The translations under genes were made by a program, and so were the position numbers. Positions 5,064 through 14,227 of a DNA stretch of 27,664 nt are shown here, one piece after another. Position 1 is the first letter of the stretch, and each line of letters opens with the position of its first letter. Origin of the DNA: JAYZDF01 sp036337945 (GTDB taxonomy: Bacteria > Myxococcota > Kuafuiibacteriia > Kuafuiibacteriales > Kuafuiibacteriaceae). Below the pieces are notes generated by a model, which saw only the letters and a list, made by a program, of their open reading frames with translations, made no database searches and was not told where the DNA came from. The DNA is taken from NCBI GenBank assembly GCA_036337945.1, contig JAYZDF010000052.1:1-27664 (forward strand), written 5' to 3'.

Positions 5064-7084
5064 GATAACTTCGCGAGCGCGTCGCTGATCACCGATTCAT
5101 CCGCATGTTCAGCGAGAGTGACTTTTAGACGTTCTTCCCTCTTCATCGCTTCCTTGATCGCAAATTCAGCACCTTCGTTTCTCGCCCAAGCTCGTCGAGC
5201 GATACCGTTATTCACATCCCAATGAAGCATCGCATCAACGCGGCGGGCCGCATCTGCGGAGCCATCCAAGACGAGGCCGAATCCGCCATTAACGACTTCG
5301 CCCCACCCTACTCCTCCACCGTTATGAAGGCTTATCCAGGTCGCCCCTCGAAATGCATCGCCAACGAAGTTTTGAACCGCCATATCCGCACAGAAACTAC
5401 TGCCGTCGTAGATATTGGCAGTTTCTCGATACGGACTGTCCGTACCTGACACATCGTGGTGATCTCTACCCAAGACGACTGGTGCAGAAATTCGACCGTC
5501 AGCGATCGCTTCGTTGAAGGCAAGTGCGATTTTTCGGCGTCCTTCGTCATCAGCATACAGAATTCTTGCCTGCGAACCGACCACCAACCGGTTTTCTTCT
5601 GCCTGGCGAATCCAGCGCAAATTATCGAGGTATTGCTGTTTTGTTTCTTCCGGTGCTTCGCTTGCGAGGGCTTCGACGACTTCTGCAGCGATCTTGTCGC
5701 TCGCAGCTAAGTCTTTCGGGTCAGCAGAGGTACATACCCAGCGAAAAGGACCAAAGCCAAAGTCGAAGCACATAGGCCCCATGATGTCTTCAACGTAGGA
5801 AGGATAGCGGAATTTCGTTTTGGTTTCGTCATGAATCTCTGCCCCAGCGCGTGATGCCTCGAGAAGAAATGCGTTTCCATAGTCCCAAAAGAACATCCCC
5901 TTTGCGACCATCGTGTTTACCGCCTCGACGTGTCGAACGAGCGTCTCTTTCACTTTTACCTTGAAGGTTTCAGGATCAGAAGCCATGAGACCGTTGGCCT
6001 CTTCAAGTGACATCGCAACCGGGTAGTATCCACCGTCGAAGGGAAGATGTAAACTCGTCTGGTCACTGCCTAAATCTATGTGCGTTCCTGAGGCGACAAG
6101 ATGTTCCCATAGGTCGACAATATTTCCCTGATACGCAATGGATACTGCTTCTTTGTTTTGCCGAGCCTGCTCAATTCGTGTCACTAGCTTGGCCAAGTCA
6201 GTTTCAACTTCGTCCACCCATCCTTGTTCGTGTCTTTTTTGAACAGCATCAGCGTTGATTTCCGCCACAACGCATATCGCACCCGCAATCACGGCTGCTT
6301 TTGCCTGTGCACCACTCATACCTCCGAGGCCAGCGGTCACGAAGACCTTACCTGCTAACCCCTCATCACCGCTGGTTCCTAAATATAATCGTCCAGCATT
6401 GAGAACCGTAATCGTTGTTCCGTGCACAATGCCTTGTGGACCGATGTACATATAGCTTCCCGCCGTCATCTGCCCATAGCTCGTGACCCCAAGTGCGGAC
6501 ATTCTCAAATAATCAGTGCCGCTCGAATAATTTGGAATGACCATGCCGTTCGTAACTACGACTCTCGGCGCGTCAGCGTTCGATGGGAATAGCCCGAGAG
6601 GATGACCTGAATAGATAACAAGCGTCTGATCATCTTTCATTTCAGCGAGGTATTTCATGACCAGTCGATACTGCGCCCAATTCTGAAATACCGTTCCATT
6701 ACCGCCGTACGTGACCAGCTCATAGGGGTGCTGAGCGACTCGCGGATCCAGGTTATTTTGAATCATATGCATGATGGCCGCCGCTTGTACGGATTTCGAA
6801 GGATACTCGTGAATGGGTCGTGCATACATTTCAGAATGCGGTCTATATCGATGCATATAAATCCGACCGTAGTCTGCGAGCTCTTGAGCAAATTCGGGAG
6901 CAAGCTCAGCGTGTAACCCTTTGGGGATATAACGCAGCGCATTTTTCAAGGCGAGAACCTTCTCAGCTTCTGTGAGAACCATCGCCCGCTTAGGCGCCCG
7001 AGAGATGGAGGGGTCCATCTTAGGAATACTTGGAAGACTCTTCGGTATCCCTTCTAAAATTTCTTGTTGAAATAAATCACTCAT
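5060..7084 (-). CDS. hutU: Urocanate hydratase (urocanase), long type
   Basis: A 674-aa cytosolic enzyme that hydrates urocanate to imidazolonepropionate in histidine degradation, using tightly bound NAD+. Visible family landmarks are YGGNGTVFQNW (about 126-136), the glycine-rich NAD-binding GLGGMSGAQ (252-260), the FGFGPFRWVC segment (about 444-453) with a Cys, APVVLGRDHHD, and GATWISLHNGGGVGWGE. At about 674 aa it matches the animal UROC1-like long form rather than the roughly 555-aa form of Pseudomonas or Bacillus. ATG at 7084 is chosen because AGGAG (7090-7094) sits 5 nt upstream; a GTG at 7090 overlaps that site and is unlikely. No hutH, hutI or hutC is nearby, so it appears to stand alone. 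Confidence 0.95.
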   Translation of the reverse strand: MSDLFQQEILEGIPKSLPSIPKMDPSISRAPKRAMVLTEAEKVLALKNALRYIPKGLHAELAPEFAQELADYGRIYMHRYRPHSEMYARPIHEYPSKSVQAAAIMHMIQNNLDPRVAQHPYELVTYGGNGTVFQNWAQYRLVMKYLAEMKDDQTLVIYSGHPLGLFPSNADAPRVVVTNGMVIPNYSSGTDYLRMSALGVTSYGQMTAGSYMYIGPQGIVHGTTITVLNAGRLYLGTSGDEGLAGKVFVTAGLGGMSGAQAKAAVIAGAICVVAEINADAVQKRHEQGWVDEVETDLAKLVTRIEQARQNKEAVSIAYQGNIVDLWEHLVASGTHIDLGSDQTSLHLPFDGGYYPVAMSLEEANGLMASDPETFKVKVKETLVRHVEAVNTMVAKGMFFWDYGNAFLLEASRAGAEIHDETKTKFRYPSYVEDIMGPMCFDFGFGPFRWVCTSADPKDLAASDKIAAEVVEALASEAPEETKQQYLDNLRWIRQAEENRLVVGSQARILYADDEGRRKIALAFNEAIADGRISAPVVLGRDHHDVSGTDSPYRETANIYDGSSFCADMAVQNFVGDAFRGATWISLHNGGGVGWGEVVNGGFGLVLDGSADAARRVDAMLHWDVNNGIARRAWARNEGAEFAIKEAMKREERLKVTLAEHADESVISDALAKLS

Positions 7085-7203
7085 CGACACTCCTCGTGCT
7101 GCATGCGTTGGTTTATCACTTTAACCCGCGAGGTGGGAGGTCAATGGCGATTCCTCGGTGTGAAGCCAAGAATTACTGAAGACCCCAGGTAAGACATTAG
7201 AAA

Positions 7204-9180
7204 TCACTGACAGACTGCAATAATGGAGGTGATTCCGTCACTTGAGACACTCCCATCTGTGGCGATACTTAAGACCGATGGCCCTGTCTCCGAACCGGTC
7301 CAAGGCCCGTTGCCGCTGAGTTCGGTTCCCCCCAAGCATAAACCGAGGAATCCGGCCGTCGCGATTCCACCCACACAAGCACGATCGTAAGTTCGTTCGA
7401 ACTGCCCACTTGCTTGCCACGTAAAGCCTCTTCCCGAGCAAGGATTCCATATGACACTATCGGTAACGGAATTTGGAAGCGGAGAAGGCATCGTATAGCA
7501 AACGAGACTGTTACATACGATGTACGTGCTCGAGCTCCCCCCTGAACCACCATCCGAGGTCGAACCCGAGTCCAAAGTTGGGCCGGCGTCTGGAACATTC
7601 GAACCGCACGTTGCGACAAGAGAGGTGATTCCGGCACTTGAGCGACTGCCATCCGTCGCAAAGCTCACAGTAAGAGGACCGACTGCATTTGAACCACTCC
7701 AGGGTCCATTGCCATTTAGTTCTACGCCACTTGAACAGGTACCACTCAAACCGCCCGACGCAATGCCCCCGACGCAGGCCCTATCCCAACTAGGCTCAAA
7801 TTCACCCTGCGCTTGCCAACTGAAGGTTTGGCCCGGGCATGGATCCCACTGCGTCTGAAAGCTTGTTGAGTGTGGAAGCGGCGATGGGATCGTTTGACAC
7901 GTAGAACCAGTGCAAACAATCCGACCCGCGGAAGCTGCGGTGACTCGGGTTGTAAGAGAATAAGTGTTGCCAAAATTGGGTCCGAGGTCCTGCGCTACAT
8001 ACACTCGCAATAGATAATCACCATCAACACTGGCCGCCGGCAGAATGATGCTTTCTCCGTCCGTCGTGGAGGTCGCGGCGAGAAGAACCGTGCCCATGGG
8101 GTCGATGAGTTCGAGGTCGATATTGCCTTCACCGAATACGTGGTCCGCTTGTACCTCGAATTCGTCACCGACGAATAAGCTGAATGAATAATAGTCTTCG
8201 TCCGCCGGACAAACACGCAACCCAGGCGCAATGCTCGTAAGCAACGAAGCCGCGGTCGTAGCCGTATTGTTGGGTTCATAACTATCCGCTGTACAATTTT
8301 GCACACTTTGATCAACGCAGTGTCCAGTCATAGCGTCACAAACTTCGGGCATTGTGCACCCCGTTGTGCCACACCCTGCTAAGCAAACACCGGTGAGTAG
8401 GTTGCAGATCTCAGCGGGAGTGTTACAGTCCAGATCCGATAGACATAGATTTCCAGAGGCTATGCAACGACCGGTTGGCATTTCACAAACTTCTCCCGGT
8501 CCACATTGGATTCCGCCGAGCTGTGAACAGCCAGGAACACATTGACCACTTTCACAAACTGTCATCGGTGGCGCGCATTCCGAATCTTCTACACAAGGCC
8601 CCGCGACAACGACACAACGACCGGTTGTCGTATCACAGACCTCATCGCTGCCACACATAAGACCTCCTGGAACGCCGCAGCCTGGAACACATTGTCCAGA
8701 TTCACAAACCGTATTGGGCGCAGCGCAACCCAGATCGTCAACGCACGAAGCAGATTGACCGGAATCCAAAAACTCAGCATCCGCGGGGTCACCGGCATCC
8801 ATATCACCCGGTACACCAGCGTCTATTCCCTGCCCTGCGTCAGGCGGTACAGTAGTCGAAGTCCCAGCGTCGGAGATGGTCGCTGTTGAACTATCAAGAA
8901 CTTCAGGAATATCCGGACTTAGAGTGCCTGCGTCGTTTTGTGCAGTAGGAACAGAAAAACATGCGCCACTTTGTTGGTCGCAAACCTCACCCAGAGCACA
9001 ATCTTGATCACTTTGACACTGAGTTATTCGAGGCTGAGATGGGGTGCAGGTGCCGGCTAAACAAATCTGAGTTGGTGGGCACTGACTATTTGAGGCGCAC
9101 GACACACTCCCCGGCTCACCGGAGCAACCCATGATTGAGGCGAGTGCTGTCAGGAATGCTAAACCCAAGAAATTTCGCAT
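7204..9180 (-). CDS. Cys-rich lipoprotein with a PPC domain and a duplicated C-terminal domain
   Basis: A 658-aa protein. The signal peptide ends at IMGC (Cys19). Residues 20-75 and 146-290 carry repeated CxxDxxC...CxxxxGxC units, resembling the disulfide-rich repeats of myxobacterial surface proteins, separated by an Asp/Ala/Gly linker (82-142). A PPC (bacterial pre-peptidase C-terminal) domain follows at about 297-412 (DSYEPNNTATTA, DEDYYSFSL, YLLRVY). Two copies of a domain of about 105 residues come last (420-525 and 553-657), sharing PSPLPxS, WxPCxG, FxWQAxGxFE, DRACVGGIA, GNGPW and DGITS; no family was recognised for them. No Shine-Dalgarno is seen. A TTGGCG/TATAAT pair ends 8 nt before the ATG, so the mRNA is probably leaderless. 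It is likely an outer-surface adhesion or binding protein. Confidence 0.9.
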   Translation of the reverse strand: MRNFLGLAFLTALASIMGCSGEPGSVSCASNSQCPPTQICLAGTCTPSQPRITQCQSDQDCALGEVCDQQSGACFSVPTAQNDAGTLSPDIPEVLDSSTATISDAGTSTTVPPDAGQGIDAGVPGDMDAGDPADAEFLDSGQSASCVDDLGCAAPNTVCESGQCVPGCGVPGGLMCGSDEVCDTTTGRCVVVAGPCVEDSECAPPMTVCESGQCVPGCSQLGGIQCGPGEVCEMPTGRCIASGNLCLSDLDCNTPAEICNLLTGVCLAGCGTTGCTMPEVCDAMTGHCVDQSVQNCTADSYEPNNTATTAASLLTSIAPGLRVCPADEDYYSFSLFVGDEFEVQADHVFGEGNIDLELIDPMGTVLLAATSTTDGESIILPAASVDGDYLLRVYVAQDLGPNFGNTYSLTTRVTAASAGRIVCTGSTCQTIPSPLPHSTSFQTQWDPCPGQTFSWQAQGEFEPSWDRACVGGIASGGLSGTCSSGVELNGNGPWSGSNAVGPLTVSFATDGSRSSAGITSLVATCGSNVPDAGPTLDSGSTSDGGSGGSSSTYIVCNSLVCYTMPSPLPNSVTDSVIWNPCSGRGFTWQASGQFERTYDRACVGGIATAGFLGLCLGGTELSGNGPWTGSETGPSVLSIATDGSVSSDGITSIIAVCQ

Positions 9181-9188
9181 GAAGCCGT

Positions 9189-9216
9189 ATTATATACGCG
9201 TATCAATGTTCGCCAA
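9189..9216 (-). promoter_or_regulatory. Sigma-70-type promoter giving a leaderless start
   Basis: On the minus strand, TTGGCG (9211-9216) and a perfect TATAAT (9189-9194) are 16 bp apart. The -10 box ends 8 nt before the ATG at 9180, so transcription should begin within about 2-3 nt of the start codon, leaving no room for a ribosome binding site. Confidence 0.6.
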
Positions 9217-9336
9217 GAAATGATTCAGAGCGCAACGTTCGATATAAGCAATGGTAATCACAGGTAAAATGGCAACAGCAAGTCAGACAGAGCTTGGCTG
9301 GTTGTCAATGAACTCCGGGCAGTTTATTCCTGATAC

Positions 9337-10971
9337 ATGGTGCCGAGTTATAACAAATCGCTCAGTCTATTACTTTTTCCGCTCGTCCTTGGCATGGCCT
9401 GCTCTGACGATACGGAGTCCGTGATGACGCCTGACGCGTCAACATCGATCCCAGATACCGGAGCACACCCGGATGCTACGACGAACCTGGGTGCGGATGC
9501 CGGGATAAATGTGGACGCAGATTTAACTCCTGACGCTGAACCCCCAGATTGGGATTTCGGCACAAAAATCGCTGATATTCCGGCTGATTTAATTGCGGTC
9601 ACGCCAGACGAAAAAGAGGTCATTTACGTAAAACGTGTACTCAATAGAGATCGAATTTTCGCCTATGAAACGGAAACAGGCATGACCCGTGAAATAGACT
9701 CGAATAGTACCTACAGTATCTACACAACGAACAAAGACGAAACGAGAGGGATTGTAACAACCCGCCCAGTTATGTGGTACTTCAGCGACTTACTTCGAAA
9801 CGTAAGCGAAAGCGGCAAGCTACGGACATATAACACGATGACCAAAGACGTCACTCTGGTCGCCGAAGACGCCGCGAAAGACGTTCTCGCGGTCAGTCCG
9901 AACGGTGCTTGGGCGATCGCAACCGAAGCCTACGATGTTGAGCGCGGTACAGACTCTTCTACCCGAACTGCCGATGTAATCATGCTCAGCGCAGACGGCT
10001 CTGAAAAGATTACGCTTATCCAAAACGCGAGCATGGGCCTGTGGGACGGCAGTGAAGATTCTTTTGCGGGCCGATGCGCGCTTAGAGCAGCCTGGACGAG
10101 TAGCGTTACGGTAGCAATGATTGGATGTCCGAGCTCAACCAAACAAGCCACCCTTTACATCGCCGATGTAGTCACCAAAACAAGTAGCGTAGTCAGCGAA
10201 AATGCCTCTGGCTATTTGAACGCAAATTCAGACTACGAGTATTTCTTCTGGAGCACTCGAGATGGAGACGTATACGTATCCAGCACTGATACTTCGACGA
10301 CCATAAAATTAGTGGCGACGTCTACAGTGGAAGAAATAAGCTTTATCGACGAACGCCGCTTCGCTTTCAATACCGTCGCGGACGAATTACATATAGCTAG
10401 CTGGCCTGTTACGACCTCTACTATCATCCAAACATTCGGCGTCGAGAATATTCGACGAGTTTCTCCAACCAAAGACTATCTCTTGTTTTCTCAAAGTGAT
10501 GATTTCATCAGTGATTTATACAAGATTTCAACAAGTACGACCCAAATTGATCGGTTCACTCAACTAGAGGTCAACGGGCAAGCATATCCGGGTGATGACG
10601 CGTTCTCTGTCGATGGTGAGCGCGTCTTCTGGTACCAGCGCACAAACCCAAACCTCATTGGGGACATCACAACAGCTCTAACCGATGGTACGGGTCCTGA
10701 AGTTGAGCTCACGCGACAAGCATATTGGGTTTTCAATTACGCCGACCCGACGAGAGTGGTTCTACTCGTCAATGCTGTTCAAATCCGGCAGGGCCGAATC
10801 ATCTCTGACCTTGTGACACGTGCCAGAGACGGAAGCGACGACCTCGAAGTCTTGGTTGGTGGCTTACTTGCCCAGCCCAGAGACTTTCTCTTATTTCCCA
10901 AAACGAAGCAAATTGCCTACCACGTGCCCGAAGGATACGCTCCAGGAATTTACATTCGAGAGCTCCCATAA
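9337..10971 (+). CDS. Lipoprotein with Asp/Ala-rich linker and propeller-like domain
   Basis: A 544-aa protein. The signal peptide ends in LGMAC (Cys22). Residues 23-72 form an extended Asp/Ala/Pro/Thr linker (PDAS, PDAT, ADAG, PDAE) of the type seen in deltaproteobacterial surface lipoproteins. Residues 73-544 contain recurring units such as DEKEVIYV, SPNGAWAIAT, DEYFFWSTRDG-like and VDGERVFWYQ, in the style of TolB/WD40-like or PD40 beta-propellers; the exact blade number was not determined. No enzymatic motif was seen. There is no clear Shine-Dalgarno; TTGTCA (9302-9307) and TTTATT (9323-9328) 8 nt before the ATG may give a leaderless transcript, though the -10 is weak. It is divergent from the Cys-rich lipoprotein gene, and the two may share a surface role. 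Confidence 0.85.
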   Translation: MVPSYNKSLSLLLFPLVLGMACSDDTESVMTPDASTSIPDTGAHPDATTNLGADAGINVDADLTPDAEPPDWDFGTKIADIPADLIAVTPDEKEVIYVKRVLNRDRIFAYETETGMTREIDSNSTYSIYTTNKDETRGIVTTRPVMWYFSDLLRNVSESGKLRTYNTMTKDVTLVAEDAAKDVLAVSPNGAWAIATEAYDVERGTDSSTRTADVIMLSADGSEKITLIQNASMGLWDGSEDSFAGRCALRAAWTSSVTVAMIGCPSSTKQATLYIADVVTKTSSVVSENASGYLNANSDYEYFFWSTRDGDVYVSSTDTSTTIKLVATSTVEEISFIDERRFAFNTVADELHIASWPVTTSTIIQTFGVENIRRVSPTKDYLLFSQSDDFISDLYKISTSTTQIDRFTQLEVNGQAYPGDDAFSVDGERVFWYQRTNPNLIGDITTALTDGTGPEVELTRQAYWVFNYADPTRVVLLVNAVQIRQGRIISDLVTRARDGSDDLEVLVGGLLAQPRDFLLFPKTKQIAYHVPEGYAPGIYIRELP

Positions 10972-11091
10972 GAAAGCTGGTAATATAACGTGAACTGAGA
11001 CCTATTTTTCAGATTCTAAAGCTGTTAAGAGCTGGGCTTCGCAAGTTTTAGCCTGAGGACCTACGAGGCTGAACTTGAGAATGGAACACCG

Positions 11092-12858
11092 CTATCCGTC
11101 ATTAGCGGGCTCCTCATCAATCACAATGGTAGAGTGGTCTGAGGAACCTTTTTTGATAACTGATGCTACATCAGCATAGGTAAGTTCAACCGTTTCGTCA
11201 GCGTCCTTCCACTGTTCACGTTTAGGGACCTCGATAGTAAATCTCGACCCCATACCCTCCTCGGTCTCAAGGGACAGTTCCCACCCTAACGCTTTGGACA
11301 TTCGATGGACTATCGCCAATCCAAGCCCTGTCCCTTCATTTTTTCGCGAAAGGCCCCCGTCTAATTGAACGAATGGTTCAAATAGAATCTCGCGCTCTTC
11401 TTCAGATATGCCAGGACCTTCGTCCCAAACAGTGAAACTCACACACATCCCTTCCCGAGAATCACAGACCTCTAGACCTATGGATCTCCCACTTGGTGTA
11501 AATTTCGCCGCGTTTCCGATGAGATTATACAAGGCCTGTCTAAGTCTCTGTGGATCCAACACGACAGTAGGAGTCTTTGAGGTATTGGTGTAGGAAACGT
11601 TTAGATTTTTCTTCTGGGCTTGCGCTGTCACTGACTCAATGACCGCACGGCAAACGTTATCAACCTGAGTAACCTCTAAGATTGGCTCAATTTTACCTGC
11701 TTCGATTTTACTTAAATCAAGAATTTCATTAATGAGATTCAAAAGATGTCTGCCGCTTTCGTCGATCGTTCCTAGTGCTTTCGCTTGAGCTGCATTAACT
11801 GGCCCGTAAATCTCTTCGGCTACAGCCTCACAAAGCCCCAATCCAGCGTTGAGGGGGGTCCTTAGTTCGTGACTCATGTTGGCCAGGAACTGGTCCTTTA
11901 GTTTCATAGAGCGCGACAGCTTTTTATTGGCATTATCCAATACATCAACCAACTTCGTTTCGCGCTCTAAGGCTTCATTAAGTTCCTCAGTTCTCCTTAG
12001 AACATTCGCCTCAGCTTGCTCTTTTTCTTCGAGCACACTCGACTGAGCAGATTGAAGATCAGAAAGAGCTTGGGATAATTGCTTTGTGCGGTCTTCTACC
12101 TGCTCTGACAGCGACGTAATAAACTTATGTATTACGGTCGACATTCGATAGATTTCTTTCGGTCCGGTATCCTCATGCTCGAAGGCCTCGCCCGTTTTCA
12201 TAGCGTTTTCAACATCGGTCGTGAGCGATTCAATCGGCTGAATTAAGCTGTTGACAGTCCAAAACCAAAACATCAACAAGCCGAAAATATAACCTACCCC
12301 CAAAAGCAAAATAGTCCGCGGAAGGTCAGCACGCAATTCCGCAATATCTTGCTCGGTTCTAAAAATAAGTTCTGAGACTTCATGATTGAAACTATCAAAT
12401 ACGGTTTTCAGATCGCTGGTCTCTTGAGCAAATTCTCCTCGTATAGCCTTCGAGACCGAGCTTGAGGACGTTCGAGCTGAAGACACTGCCATCTTGCGCT
12501 GTACAAGACTGTGAATACGTCCGATTTTTCTATCGATCCTCTGCAAGCTATCTTGCTGCACTGGTGAGAGAGAGTGTTTGCTCAATCCAACTAGGCTCTC
12601 TTTTAAGATTTCGCGTTGTTGGCCTACGTTCGCTCCGAGGTAGAGCACATTACTTTTTATGACCAGTTCACAGGTTACCAAGTACTGATCAATTTGCTGT
12701 CTTGCCTGATTGGTTTGAGTACCAATTAGCGAATTGATACCACTTTGCATGCTCTTAGCCTCGATATCTGCATATCTTCGTTGGATAGACCAAGATAGAA
12801 GTAGGCCACTAAATGTCGAGAGTGCGACCAACGAGGTTATGTATGAGCGAACCTTCAT
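11092..12858 (-). CDS. Membrane-bound sensor histidine kinase
   Basis: A 588-aa protein. A first transmembrane helix (about 9-25) is followed by a largely helical periplasmic region (about 30-180) and a second helix (TILLLGVGYIFGLLMFWFW, about 182-200). Next come a HAMP-like linker, a coiled coil (about 245-325), HisKA with the phospho-acceptor His in SHELRTPLN (His330), and a complete ATPase domain: N box NLIGNAAKF (455-463), G1 DEGPG (479-483), G2 GTGLGLA (509-515). It is likely to autophosphorylate and pass phosphate to a response regulator, but none is encoded nearby, so it is an orphan. The ATG at 12858 is preferred over an ATG five codons earlier because a run of seven G, six nt upstream, can serve as the binding site. 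Confidence 0.92.
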   Translation of the reverse strand: MKVRSYITSLVALSTFSGLLLSWSIQRRYADIEAKSMQSGINSLIGTQTNQARQQIDQYLVTCELVIKSNVLYLGANVGQQREILKESLVGLSKHSLSPVQQDSLQRIDRKIGRIHSLVQRKMAVSSARTSSSSVSKAIRGEFAQETSDLKTVFDSFNHEVSELIFRTEQDIAELRADLPRTILLLGVGYIFGLLMFWFWTVNSLIQPIESLTTDVENAMKTGEAFEHEDTGPKEIYRMSTVIHKFITSLSEQVEDRTKQLSQALSDLQSAQSSVLEEKEQAEANVLRRTEELNEALERETKLVDVLDNANKKLSRSMKLKDQFLANMSHELRTPLNAGLGLCEAVAEEIYGPVNAAQAKALGTIDESGRHLLNLINEILDLSKIEAGKIEPILEVTQVDNVCRAVIESVTAQAQKKNLNVSYTNTSKTPTVVLDPQRLRQALYNLIGNAAKFTPSGRSIGLEVCDSREGMCVSFTVWDEGPGISEEEREILFEPFVQLDGGLSRKNEGTGLGLAIVHRMSKALGWELSLETEEGMGSRFTIEVPKREQWKDADETVELTYADVASVIKKGSSDHSTIVIDEEPANDG

Positions 12859-12999
12859 ATATTGCCCCCCCATTTTTACCGCAAATACCTAGAAATTTAT
12901 ACTCAAGTACGAGTTTCTATGACGTAGGCGTTCGGGTAGAAGTTTCAAGTGAGACAGTCTATGGCTTTTTACAGGTAAAATCCTTGAGGTGAATACGGC

Positions 13000-13013
13000 A
13001 TTTCAGCTGAAAT
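13000..13013. promoter_or_regulatory. Perfect 14-bp palindrome upstream of the histidine kinase
   Basis: ATTTCAGCTGAAAT is a perfect inverted repeat in the 211-bp gap between the kinase start and the end of the IQM-like gene. It could be an operator for a dimeric regulator. It lacks a T-tract, so it is not a typical terminator. Confidence 0.3.
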
Positions 13014-13069
13014 AGAAACAGCGCTGAGTCCCTGAGAGTGACGGGCCAAAGGCCATACGGCGTAATTCT

Positions 13070-14146
13070 CTACAGAGCCGTGAATTCGTCTTGGACAGGT
13101 CGTTGCCAGGGACGGAAAATGCTATTTTTGGGGTTTCCGTTGGAATCTAAATCAAATTTCTTTGCGATCTCGGGCAAAATCGATGTTGGGTTATTTGGAC
13201 CACCGATGAAGATAACTTTGTCTTTCGGAATCCCAAGTTGCTGAAGTACGGGCAACATGCGAGGAAGATCTTCTGCATATGGCTTGAAGTGACCACTGTT
13301 ACACGCCACGAACGCTGCGACGACCTCGCCATCATTATCGCGTGACACCATCAATTCGCCAGCCATTGAAACCGGGGTATCGTTGAATATTGCGCCTCCT
13401 TCGGCGAGAATCATGTGACCAGGATCAGGGTCTCCTTCGCGACGTGGTGCGGCTCTAAACCCGCCATCTTCGACCAAGCAATAATCATATCGCACGGAAT
13501 CAATGAATTGGTCTTCTTTGACCGGCGCGATGATGTCTGATTCAAGACGACCTCCCCTCTGCCGAAATCCCGCGAGCTTCTTTTCAAAATATGCTTTCTT
13601 TTCTGAGTCTGAGAGCTGTTTCGAAGATTTGAAGCTGTTAATGTACCTTCGTCCCTTAGGCCCATTTTCCCAACGGGTAGGCCACGAGCTCCCGCCGTGG
13701 ACAACTTCTGCAAAAATTGGCGTTTGAATTTCAAAAGCTTTTCCCAGTTTGCTCAGCGAAGATAAACATCGCTGTCGAAGTGCTCTAAGCTGCGTCTTCT
13801 CGACACCGAGGGCTTTTTTCTCGGCGTTTTGGGCAAGCGTCGCAATCCGCGTAAGCTTTTGTTGCGCACCACACAAAGCTGCGTACCTCGCATAGAGCTG
13901 AGCGCCTGAAGGATTGGGGTTCGGCTTCGTGAATGCCGCCGTCTCGGCTTCTAAGGCCTTGCCGTGGAGTGCTTCAATTCCAGGCGTATCGATGCCTGAA
14001 AATGAATCATGAGCGGCAAGGGTTCGAACACGTGCAAATCCGGAGGTCGCGGACAGTTGCGGCTGCGCGACTGTGGTTTTTCCTGATTGGGTCGGTAAAA
14101 CACCCGCACTAACCCTTAATTCAGAGGATTGACGCCGTGCTTCCAT
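13070..14146 (-). CDS. Protein with similarity to the C-terminal region of plant IQM proteins
   Basis: A 358-aa protein with no signal peptide and no membrane segment. Residues 60-135 are helical and rich in Ala, Leu, Lys and Arg. Residues 240-310 contain GHMILAEGGA, then a segment ending MAGELMVSRDNDGEV, then NSGHFKPYAEDLPRMLPVLQQLGI. This order (H-x-x-x-LxGGA, AGxLxV, a DG turn, SGHYxPT, about 15 helical residues, LxxxG) is recalled from plant IQM-type calmodulin-binding proteins and some bacterial proteins of unknown function. The similarity is by eye and needs a profile search. The region around KGRRYINSFKSSKQLSDSEK could be a substrate or ligand loop. No Shine-Dalgarno was found. The gene lies downstream of hflKC on the same strand, separated by 81 nt with a weak hairpin. 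Function is unknown; an effector or toxin-like role is one option. Confidence 0.75.
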   Translation of the reverse strand: MEARRQSSELRVSAGVLPTQSGKTTVAQPQLSATSGFARVRTLAAHDSFSGIDTPGIEALHGKALEAETAAFTKPNPNPSGAQLYARYAALCGAQQKLTRIATLAQNAEKKALGVEKTQLRALRQRCLSSLSKLGKAFEIQTPIFAEVVHGGSSWPTRWENGPKGRRYINSFKSSKQLSDSEKKAYFEKKLAGFRQRGGRLESDIIAPVKEDQFIDSVRYDYCLVEDGGFRAAPRREGDPDPGHMILAEGGAIFNDTPVSMAGELMVSRDNDGEVVAAFVACNSGHFKPYAEDLPRMLPVLQQLGIPKDKVIFIGGPNNPTSILPEIAKKFDLDSNGNPKNSIFRPWQRPVQDEFTAL

Positions 14147-14187
14147 GCGATGTTATCGGATGTTTGATGAATTGGTCGCGTCAAATT

Positions 14188-14202
14188 AGACGTTAACCGT
14201 CT
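14188..14202 (-). terminator. Possible weak terminator after hflC
   Basis: A 5-bp stem, AGACG/CGTCT with a 5-nt loop, is followed on the minus strand by AATTT. It lies 25 nt past the hflC stop. It is short, so read-through into the IQM-like gene is likely. Confidence 0.25.
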
Positions 14203-14227
14203 TGGCCTTGGCATTCAATTAAGCGCG

